Shown: positions 55,440 to 64,000 of the stretch, one piece after another
Position numbering within the stretch: position 1 is the stretch's first letter
Layout of the letters: each line of letters begins with the position of its first letter
NCBI GenBank assembly: GCA_021186555.1
Contig: JAJKFL010000005.1
Coordinates: forward strand, 8,149,178-8,213,177
Direction: 5' to 3'
From: Reticulitermes speratus
Taxonomy: Eukaryota; Arthropoda; Insecta; Blattodea; Rhinotermitidae
Length of the DNA: 64,000 bases
Made by a program: the position numbers and the translations under genes
The notes under the pieces: generated by a model
What the model was told of the DNA's origin: nothing
Seen by the model: the letters and a program-made list of their open reading frames with translations, nothing else
The model's database searches: none

Positions 55440-57400
55440 GGTTAAAATAGGAATATTATACCATCTTCAATGATTCTTGGGACAAGAAAAGTTTAACTGA
55501 CCTAATCGCGAAGTAAGCTGAACTCAGTTTTGGTATAATCCTATCTATATGGGTCTTACAAGAAAGTGTGTTGTGCAATGTTATTCCAAGAAATTTTGTG
55601 TTGCAAATATTAGCTTTTTCTTATTTTCATGTGAAATATTTAAATCAATGAAAGAGCTATTTTTAGTTATAAATTGCGTATAGTGTGTCTTGTCGATATT
55701 TAGTGACATTAAATTAGTACTAAACCATCTATTTACATCTTGAAAGATTTTATTAACATTATTTTTAAAATGTATAGGGTTGGGGCTAGCAATAATTATG
55801 CTAGTGTCATCCGCGAATAGAACAATTTTAGAGTTTTCATCTGTAATTTTTGGTAGGTCATTAACATAAAGTAAAAAAAAAGCAGTGGACCAAGTACTGA
55901 GCCTTGGGGGACACCATGTTTTATTTCCCCCTCCAATTAGAACAGGAGTCAGAAGAATTATTATTTAAAACCACTCTTTGATATCTACCCTCAAGGTAAG
56001 ATTTAATTAGTTTATAAGCTGTACCTGTTAACCATAAAACTCTAATTTTGTTAAAAAGATGTGATTAACACAGTCAAAAGCTTTCTGTAAGTCGCAGAAG
56101 ATGCCTCCAACCAACATTCTATTGTTAAACGCATTTAATATTTCATCAATTAATTTGTAGGAAGCCTTATCTGTTGATAAAGAATTTCTAAAACCAAACT
56201 GTTCCTCTACTAAAATATTGTTATTCTCAATATGTTGCAGGAGTCTGTCATATATGAATTTTTCTAAGACCTTAGAGAATGAGGTCAGTAAAGAGATCGG
56301 TCTGTAATTGGCCACATTATTCCTATTACCCTTCTTAAATAAAGGCTTTACTATAGAATATTTTAATCGAGTAGGGAAGGTTCCAGGTAGTATAGATTTA
56401 TTGCAAATCTAGTTTAAGCGGGAACTGATGAAAGGAGACTGACCTTTAATATTTTTGTTGAGATTTCATCATAGCCATGTGAATTTTTTTTATTTTAAGG
56501 AGTTAGTAGTTCTTTCAATAGCTTTAGTTGATGTATTATTAAATTTTGTATTGGGAAAAGGATTACTAGATAATTTTTATAAGTAATAATTTGGATTTTT
56601 ATTATTACTCTTACCTTTTGTGTTACTGCATCTGATGTCATGAGTGATTTTTCCAGCTATTGACGAAAAGTATTTATTAAAAGTGTCAGGAGAATTTTGT
56701 AATTATTAGTTATATGTTTATTTAGTCTACCTGTTTCTGATTTTATAATGTTTCAAGTTGTTTTCATTTTATTAGTAGAGTTAATAATTTGATTATTATA
56801 CTTAGACATTTTTTCCTCTTTAACAACATTTGTCCAAATTTTTCAGTATCGTTTATAGTACTTTTTTAGATTAGTATCATATAATATATAGTACAATACT
56901 GTCCCAGGATTCATAGCTCAGTCTGATTTTAAATTCCTCAATAGAATATTTATTTATGTTCCTAGTAGTATGAATATGATGATTTTGTAGTTGCAAGTTT
57001 ACATCTTTTATTATTAACAGTTGAGCATCATGATATGATAACCCATTATGTAGAGGAAATACAGTATAATTTATAAATTTATAAATGTCAATAAATGTAT
57101 TGTCTATTGCAGTGCTGGATTGATTTTGGGTTCTGGTGGGTAAATGTACTATAGGAGATAGATTATAGGTCAGTAACATAGCATCAAGTTGTTTTTTTTT
57201 GTCACTGACTGCAAGGCAATCTATGTTTACTTCACCACATATAATGAACTTTATATCGACTTTATAAAGTGACTTGATAATACTATCTAATCCAGTGTAG
57301 TTGAACCAGCTTTCAATCTGGGCATCACTTTCAAGAGATGACAGGGTCTTTGTTATCTCATGGACAAGTTTATTGTGTAGCATTGTATCTATAGTGGTAA
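55440..57400 (-). pseudogene. Jockey-like LINE, endonuclease to RT, truncated at both ends
   Basis: Going 5' to 3' on the - strand, the endonuclease end (57383-56877) shows IKFIICGEVNIDCLAV and AIDNTFIDIYKF with PLHNGLSYHDAQLL. A decayed linker follows, then RT with ANYRPISLLTSFSKVLEKF, EEQFGFRNSLSTDKAS, GGIFCDLQKAFDCVNH (motif A) and LFADDTSIIIAS (motif C, near 55830). It stops in the thumb near 55443. Stops and frameshifts inactivate it. Same family as 60490-61791 and 63324-63800. Confidence 0.85.
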
Positions 57401-58093
57401 AATAAAGGAGCTATTTTTGTGATCATGGATTAGTTGAAGATGGGTTAATGTCACTTGAAGAGACATGACTTCAACTAGTGAGGATTAAGTCTACACATAT
57501 ATCATTGTCATCAGTACTGACAAGATGGGGGGGGGAAGCCGGTACAAATTACTGGAGCCCCACATATGTTGCACTTTTTTTTTTTTAGTATCCTTGATTG
57601 TTGATTGTACAAATTCACCCTTTCAGACCAAGTCACTCTGCAACTGAGAATCAGTCTTTCCAATTTAGTGTAAATATTTTTGACTGGTCCGCCCTTACTG
57701 GGGGCCCAAAAAATTTTTTTCACTGGGGCCAGAACCCGCTCTCAGTGGCCCTGTCTGTCATAAGACTGAAACTCCTGCAAGACAGTCTGTATAGACCAAT
57801 AGCCAGCTATTAGGTAGGTGGCAAAGCTTTGGTATTGTTAGAATGATTTTAAGATTTCAAAAGATATATCTGAGGACAATGCATGACATCCACCCAAAAT
57901 GAAAATATTTTAATGAAAATATAAAAAAATTATGAACATTTAACTAATTTAACCATTGTCAAGCTGTACTGCTCATAATTTTGTTCCTGTTAAGTTTACT
58001 AGAGTAGTCAAGGCCATCAAGGTGGTGGCATTTTTATTTGTGTTTAATTTAATGATACTGTCAGGTTGAATAGCATTGAATCATTTCATATAG
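57400..58093. other. No gene seen
   Basis: A patch at 57530-57740 contains CCGGTACAAATTACTGGAGC and CTGGGGCCAGAACCCGCTCT around poly-T and poly-A runs, possibly an old element. The remainder is AT-rich and featureless. Confidence 0.4.
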
Positions 58094-58109
58094 TAATAAC
58101 TAACTAAAT

Positions 58110-58304
58110 TAAATTAAGTTTCAGACCAACTGATGCACACTAAAACCACTTTTATTGTAGCTTTATTATAATTGTTAAAATTATACCTGGGGTATAATTT
58201 TAATAATTATAATAAAGCTACAATAAAAGTGGTTTTAATGTGCATCAGTTGGTCTGAAACTTAATTTAATATGACGAAGATGCACGGTGTCAACATTGTG
58301 AAAT
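58110..58304 (-). mobile_element. Foldback element, near-perfect hairpin
   Basis: A perfect 16-bp duplication, taataactaactaaat, lies at 58094-58109 and 58305-58320. Arms of about 80 bp (CAGACCAACTGATGCACACT ... ATAATTGTTAAAATTATACC and its complement) meet over a 5-base centre near 58192. Only the right side carries an extra leader, which reversed reads CAATGTTGACACCGTGCATC. This is the same one-sided CACCGTGCA leader as in 5756, 27165 and 35464. It is inserted in the tail of the adjoining LINE. Confidence 0.85.
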
Positions 58305-58305
58305 T

Positions 58306-60235
58306 AATAACTAACTAAATAATTCCATGGAGCAGAGTCCTTCTTGAGAAGGTAGCAGGTCGTCAGCTAGTCACGATATTCCCAGCATTTTATGGAACCC
58401 GAAGGTTCATTACCGCACTCACAAGAGCCCGCCACCTGTCCCTATCCTGAACCATGTCAATCCAGTCCATGCCCCCCATCCCACTTCTTGAAGATCCATT
58501 TTAATATTATCCTCCCATCTATGCCTGGGTTTTCCAAGTGGTCTCCTTCCCTCAGGTCTCCCCACCAAAATCCTGTATGCACCTCTCCCCTCCCCCATAC
58601 ATGCTACATGCCGCGCCAACCTCATTCTTCTTGATTTGATCACCTGAACAATATTTGGTGATGAGTACAGATCATTAAGTTCCTTGTTATGTAGTCTTCT
58701 CCACTCCCCTGTTACCTCGTCCCTCTTAGGCCCAAATATCCTCCTCAGCATCCTATTCTCGAACACCCTCAGCCTATGTTTCTCCCTCAGTGTGAGAGAC
58801 CAAGTCTCACACTCATACAAAACAACAGGCCAAATTATACTTCTGTATATCTTAATCTTTGTATTTTTGGATAGCAAACTGGAAGACAGAATATCCTGCA
58901 CCGAATGATAACAAGCATTCCCCGACTTCAATCTGCTCTTCATTTCTTCCTGAATGGAATTTCGATTTATTAGGGTTGTTCCCAAATATTTGAACTGTTC
59001 CACCCTTTCAAAGGATTTATTATCTATCTTCATGTTGTAATTTTGTCCTGCATTCTGATTGCGAGACATGACCATGTACTTAATTTTCTCAGCATTTACT
59101 TCTAAACCAATCTCCTTACTAGCGACTACTAAAGCTTCTGTGTTTTTCTTTATAGCATGTACGCTTATATATTAACATCATCAGTATACACTAGAAGCTG
59201 ATGTGTACCAGTTAATTTCAAGCCCTCCTGGTTTGCCTGAACCCTCCTAATGGCATAGTCCAAAGCAAAGTTGAAAAGCAATGGCGATAAAGCATCTTGT
59301 TTCAAACCATTCTTAAAAGGAAATGTGTCAGACAAATTTTTGCCTACCCGGACTCGTACTATAGGTTTCATTTAGACACATTTTTACTAGCCTTACTAGT
59401 TTCATACGGATATCAAATTCAATGACAATATTATACATGACCTTCCCCCTAACTGAATCATAGGCTTTCTTGAAGTCTATAAATAGCTGATGCACTAACT
59501 AACTCCATGGAGCAGAGTCCTTGAGAAGCTAACAGGTCATCAGCTAGTCAAGAAATTCCCCGTGTTTTATGGAACCCGAAGGTTCATTACCACACTCACA
59601 AGAGCCCGCCACCTGTCCCTATCCTGAGCAGCCTGCACTGGCTCATTGTATTCCCATTTTTTCTCAAGTATTTGACGAATGCAGAATATATGATCAGTAT
59701 TCGACCTGTTACATCTAAATCCACACTGATGCTCCCCAATAATTTCCTCTGCGTATGGAGTTAACCTTGACAGAAGGATGTTGGATAGAATTTTGTATGT
59801 GGTTGACAAAAGTGATATGCCTTGATAATTACTGCAGTCTGTTTTATCACCCTTCTTATAAATAGGTACAATAATTGACTCCTTCCACTGCTCAGGCAAT
59901 TCCTCTTTATTCCAAATAGAATTAATAAGTTTATGGATCTCAGAACAAATTGTCCTACCTCCTGCTTTAATCAGTTCTGTTGGAATTTGATCAATACCTG
60001 GTGATTTGTGCCTTTTTTTAGGTTTTCAATAGCCATCTCAACCTCAGAGTCAAAGGGCTCAGGCACCAGTGGCTCTGCTGTATGTATTTCAGTCTGCCTA
60101 ACATCATTAACCCAATGTACATTCAATAGCTGAAAAAATGATTCCTACACCTAGCCAAAATACTGTGGGAGTCTGCAACCAGATCACCATTGCCATCCTT
60201 TACTACATTATTTCTAGGCTTTTATATAGTAATAC
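58306..60235 (-). pseudogene. RTE-like LINE, longest coding copy
   Basis: 5' to 3' on -: RT N-terminal frame (MPEQWKESIIVPIYKKGDKT, NYQGISLLSTTYKILSNILL, HQCGFRCNRSNTDHIFCIRQ); an interruption at 59497-59633; [33 protein letters not shown] and [26 protein letters not shown] (motif C, YTDD); then a 218-codon frame (59075-58419) with LYECETWSLTLREKHRLRVF, GPKRDEVTGEWRRLHNKELN and [11 protein letters not shown]. Broken by frameshifts. The 3' end is (TAAC)n-like on +, in which the foldback element sits. Confidence 0.85.
59497..59633 (-). mobile_element. 137-bp RTE-like 3' end nested in an RTE-like LINE
   Basis: On the - strand it encodes [20 protein letters not shown] and P-stop plus the 3' UTR and an AGTT tail. 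It is bounded by tgcact at 59491-59496 and 59634-59639. Removing it restores the continuous RT reading EYNEPVHQLFIDFKKAYDSV, which shows it inserted after the host LINE was in place. Confidence 0.75.
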
Positions 60236-60489
60236 ATATTGAATTGGAAGGGATGTAGAAAGAAGTGGTTGTCGCCTAATTTAAGGTATTGTCCTAGCAT
60301 GTGATTGTAATATAGTGCATGAACCAATAAATTGAACTGTTTAGGACAGAAAACTGGGCATACATAAGGCACTGCTTAAAGTATTCCTTTGAGTGTGTGC
60401 ATATGAGATATTCCAAAGATAAAAGTCATTTTCTTTGTACTCAGACAGCTAAATGAAGAACCTGATATGTGGTTTTACTCTAGAACCTT

Positions 60490-61791
60490 TTCATTCATTC
60501 ATTCATTTTATTTTACCTTCCATTAATCCCCAGATATGGAAACAATCATACAATATATAAACGATATAAACATTAAATTGAGGATATATTTATATACATA
60601 CAGTAGAGTGCAAAGCATTTGTCATAACATCGGTCACAATGTTTATCATGCTTACTCATAGAGTATTTGTCATGTCATCAGTCACATTGTTTATCATACT
60701 AACACATAGAGTACAGCTGTGCAATATACAGCAATATACAACATCACTTCCCAGGGAGCACAAATCATTCATCATACGATATTTTTCATTCACAGTCAGT
60801 ATACAATAAGAATAAAGAAAAAGAAAAGATATAAAAATGAGTGAATCAAATATTAAATAAAATAATATAAATGTTAAGTTCCTAATCATTAATATATTTG
60901 TTGAAAAAATTCTTCAACATTATAAAAGGAATTTTCTAAAAGGAAATTTTTTAGTGTAGTTTTAAAGTGCTTCACATCATTAGATAATAATTTAATATTA
61001 AGTGGTAAATGGTTATAAATTCTACTTCCGGAGTATAGAACCCCTTTTTGAAATAATGTTAAATTTGCTGAGGGTAAGTGTAAATTATAATTATAGCATG
61101 TATTTATGTCATGAATTTGTGAATTTGATTGGAAAAGATCTCTATTCTTTGCAATAAATAAGAGTAATGAAAAAATATATTGAGATTTGAGTGGTAGTAT
61201 TTGTAATTGTTTATATAATTGACGGCATGAGTCACATCTATTAGAATTTGTAATAACTCTTATTATCCTTTTTTGAATTTTAAAAATAAGTTTACTATGG
61301 ACTGAATCTCCCCAAAATATAATACCATATGATATTAGAGAGTGTACATAGGAGAAATAGATCAATTTCAATACATCCAAAGACACAAATGGTTTAATCG
61401 CCCTAATGGCATAACAAGCCTTATTCAATTTGGAAGCCAATGTAATAATATGTTCCTTCCATGACAATGTATTATCAATAATTAATCCCAAAAATCTAAT
61501 GCTGCAAGTATCAGTAATGACCTTTTTATTAGAAAATTTCGGAATTATTGTTTCATTTTGATTTTTAGTTAAAAACTGTAGAAAGTATGTTTTATCATAA
61601 TTCAGCCTCAATAAGTTACTATGAAACCAATTGTTTCTTATGGTAAGAACTGTATCAATATTGCTTTTGAATTCCACTGGATTTAGTTTTTAAATAATCA
61701 CACTTGCATCATCAGCGAACAATATCGGATTGGCTAATTTACGTATAGTTGTGGAGAAATCATTTATATATATTAGAAAGAACAGAACCCT
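60490..61791 (-). pseudogene. Jockey-like LINE 3' half with (GAAT)n tail
   Basis: The copy starts at 61791 with VLFLIYINDFSTTIRKLA and NPILFADDASVII (motif C), a stop, then a 262-codon open frame (61677-60889) covering the RT thumb (FLGLIIDNTLSWKEHI, LISYGIIFWGDSVHSKLIFK, HFKTTLKNFLLENSFYNVEE). The long 262-codon frame suggests a fairly young copy. A 3' UTR of about 400 bp ends in ATTC repeats on + (60490-60506). Confidence 0.85.
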
Positions 61792-61924
61792 AAAATTTGA
61801 CTACAGCCTAACAATTTTAAAGAAGCAAATGCCTCATTTATCTGTTTTGATGATGACATAAAATATGACAAGGTAAATATTCAGCAAATTGATTTACAGA
61901 AGGATGACTTTCTGGAGCAAAGAT

Positions 61925-62118
61925 AGCCCAGTAAGGACAGTAACTCGGTTTTGGTTGATGACTGAGGAACTGGGGTACAGGTCCCAGCAAGGACAGAGAT
62001 TTTCCTCAGCATCCAGTCTGGTTTTCTAGCCTGTATTTCCTCCTATTCCACGTGTACCTGGGGTAAAGTGACCAGTACATGTAGTTCACCCATTACCTCC
62101 GTCTGGTGCTGAGGTTAA
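61925..62118 (+). mobile_element. SINE family A-like, old copy
   Basis: The decayed head (GATAGCCCAGTAAGGACAGT, then GGTACAGGTCCCAGCAAGGA) and body (ATTTTCCTCAGCATCCAGTC, CCTGGGGTAAAGTGACCAGT, GTCTGGTGCTGAGGTTAAAA) follow the family A order. CpG sites are largely lost. No duplication found. Confidence 0.55.
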
Positions 62119-62652
62119 AAATGTTTGGATCTAGGATATCATATTTCCTATTTCAATGTACTCGTAGATATTAGTCAACCTAAGAAAAATTAATGATCAA
62201 CATTTCATTACAACAGGAATGATCACATGTTTAATAGAACGGACATATTCTCAATTTTGTAAGTAATTTTAATATGTAAAAAGAATCCATGAATATACCC
62301 AAGTTTCATGTAGCTAGGAACACTGTCGTATAATATTGGATTTTAGAAGAAAACAAAACGCTGGGCATATTAATACTCCATGTTTCTTTTCTTATTTATG
62401 CAGTGTATAATATACTTAACAACGTAAAGTTACATAAAGTGATATTTAAATGAAATTTCATAGCTTGCATGATGTGAATAACCTATCAAGATTAATTCAA
62501 CCATTTGGAAATATGACAGGTTGAATAATACACTAGTGACTTTGATTATGTGTGTTATATTTGATGGTAACAAAATAAAACGTCAATTTTAATCAAAAAA
62601 ATCATGATGCCAAATATTAAACTAAATTGGCTGTATTCATTTTTTGTTCTAG

Positions 62653-62686
62653 GGACAGAGAACCTTATCTGGTTACAGGGCAGTTG
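62653..62686 (+). CDS. Candidate 34-nt micro-exon
   Basis: TTTTTTGTTCTAG| is an excellent acceptor with a pyrimidine tract, and |GTAAGTGAC a near-perfect donor, enclosing 34 nt. The two readings without a stop include DREPYLVTGQL and GQRTLSGYRAV. If joined in phase 0 to the signal-peptide exon candidate at 52969-53028 the latter results. No homologue is recognised, so this may be a chance pair of sites. Confidence 0.25.
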
Positions 62687-63323
62687 GTAAGTGACATTTG
62701 TTATTAAAGTAGCATGCATGTACGGCTATATATGCTATGTGACACCAAGACTGCCTCCTGTTAGGGGCCTTACCACTACAATCATACTGACTCCTCTTAG
62801 AGGTGTTAGAACTACATCCAGTCTGACTCTTCCTAGGTGGCATACCAATTTTCATACTGACTGTTATCCCACTGTTATTATGGACTCTACCTTAGCAGAA
62901 GATTGTTGTTTCATTGTCCTATAAGTTCCTTTTGGTCATCCACCAAACACTATCACCAGTTTCTTCTGTCTGTAGTCTATTCAAGTAATGTCTGCAGTAA
63001 CATGATGAATGACTTTCTAGCTTCCTCAACAAAAACTTTATTACATGAGTAAATCTGTGGATAAGCTGAGTGGGTTAGCTCTATGTTGATGTATCATACC
63101 TAAGTTGACAAGGTATTTAGTACTGACTAAGGTTTTCTAAGGAACTACCCCAAAATACGTCACAGTTACTTCCTCCCCATCTTTCCCATTTTGCCATTTA
63201 TAATCCTAATTTTAATTGTATATATAAGTAGCGAAGTTGATGCATATTATGAAACAGTCTATGGATCAACCTTGATACACCCAGTTGTGAATGAACAGCA
63301 AAGTTCTCCTTTATGTTACATTT

Positions 63324-63800
63324 GTAATAAAGCCATATCAAACAGAATCTTTTCTGCACGATTAAAATACTCAGTTATAAGGCCTTTGTTTAAACAGGGT
63401 GATAGGGAAAATTTAGCCAATTACAGACCAATTTCATTACTAACCTCATTTTCTGAGGTGTTTGAGAAGGTAATATATAGAAGAATATTAACACATGTAA
63501 TCAATAAAAATATTTTAGTAAATGAACAGTTTGGTTTTCAATCTAAATTGTCAACAGAAAAGGCCACTTACAATTTAATTAACGAAATATTAGAAGCTTT
63601 AAACAACAAAAGAAAAGTTGGAGGTATATTCTTCGATTTAGAGAAAGCTTTTGATTGTGTTAACCATAATATTTTATTATCTAAATTAGAGTTTTATGGA
63701 ATAAAAGACACCATGTATACTTTAATTAAATCTTATCTTGAGAACAGATATCAGAGAGTAATACTTAATGATAAATGTTCTAATAATAATGTTACTTCTA
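63324..63800 (+). pseudogene. Jockey-like LINE RT fragment
   Basis: ISNRIFSARLKYSVIRPLFK, LANYRPISLLTSFSEVFEKV, NEQFGFQSKLSTEKATYNLI and VGGIFFDLEKAFDCVNHNIL (motif A) are readable in one uninterrupted frame. It then breaks off after YLENRYQRVILNDK at about 63796. It lacks the YADD half and the endonuclease. Same family as the - strand copies at 55440 and 60490. Confidence 0.85.
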
Positions 63801-64000
63801 ACGACTAGAGTCGGGCTGCGAAGGTTGTTGTGGGCAGACGTGTTTGTGGTGAGCTCCTGAGTAAGGACAGACTATGGGTTGCTACTTGGAAGATTACCGG
63901 GCGAGAGTGGGTACCTGGGCCGGGAGGTACACGTGGCGTGGCGTGCCTACGCGTGGTGACGCTAACCGAGATACTGGACATTGCTTGGGATTGACGATGC
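63801..64000. other. CpG-rich right edge
   Basis: Base composition changes sharply just after the LINE fragment to CpG-rich sequence (TACACGTGGCGTGGCGTGCC, TACGCGTGGTGACGCTAACC). No ORF or known repeat is recognised in the 200 bp available. Confidence 0.5.

Noticed and set aside
58110-58304. Rho-independent-style terminator or structural RNA gene
   Set aside because: The 80-bp arms, one-sided leader and 16-bp duplication identify a mobile foldback element.

Overview
The window looks like animal, most likely insect, nuclear DNA. It has long introns with GT/AG splice sites, no operons, and dense remnants of many transposon families: RTE-like and Jockey-like LINEs, Penelope-like elements, mariner, pogo/Tigger, hAT and several tRNA-derived SINE families. 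The repeat style, including RTE-like LINEs ending in (TTAG)n, recalls large cockroach or termite (Blattodea) genomes. That placement is an inference, not something the sequence proves.

Only one host gene can be assembled with confidence: a complete eight-exon ATP6AP2 ((pro)renin receptor / V-ATPase accessory protein 2) gene on the + strand. It starts at 20150 and stops at 39526. The spliced reading frame is 987 nt (328 residues), with a signal peptide, an RRTR furin-type site, one C-terminal membrane span, the family's MDPG..SIIYRM tail and a C-terminal KKDN (KKXX-type) signal. A 3' UTR of about 3.5 kb appears to run to an AATAAA at 43002. The introns are crowded with transposons (Penelope-like, RTE-like, mariner, pogo, SINEs), several nested and bounded by readable target-site duplications.

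Layout. 1-20 kb: CpG-containing, intergenic-looking DNA. It has a GC-rich promoter-like patch with a full CRE and a leftward splice donor (about 2.67-2.80 kb), a hAT element, pogo/Tigger elements (one with a seven-copy 84-85 bp internal expansion), SINEs, LINE pieces and a 33-bp minisatellite. 20-43 kb: ATP6AP2. 43-64 kb: mostly CpG-poor DNA with a 160-bp satellite block, a second pogo copy, several LINE copies on the - strand, a foldback element, and two speculative exon candidates (a signal-peptide ORF at 52969 and a 34-nt micro-exon at 62653). CpG is visibly scarce from just after ATP6AP2 exon 1 to about 63.8 kb. This would fit germline gene-body methylation, but I judged it by eye.

Most interesting signal: four inverted-repeat (foldback) insertions at about 5.76, 27.2, 35.5 and 58.1 kb. 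They share a one-sided leader containing CACCGTGCA (or a one-base variant); three have clear 12-16 bp target-site duplications and the fourth a doubtful 8 bp one. Two carry hammerhead-ribozyme-like folds (CUGANGA, stem II, GAAA, very short stem III, GUA, four-pair stem I). Related decayed motifs lie 3' of two Penelope-like endonuclease remnants. Together these suggest a small non-autonomous, Penelope-derived family carrying hammerhead motifs.
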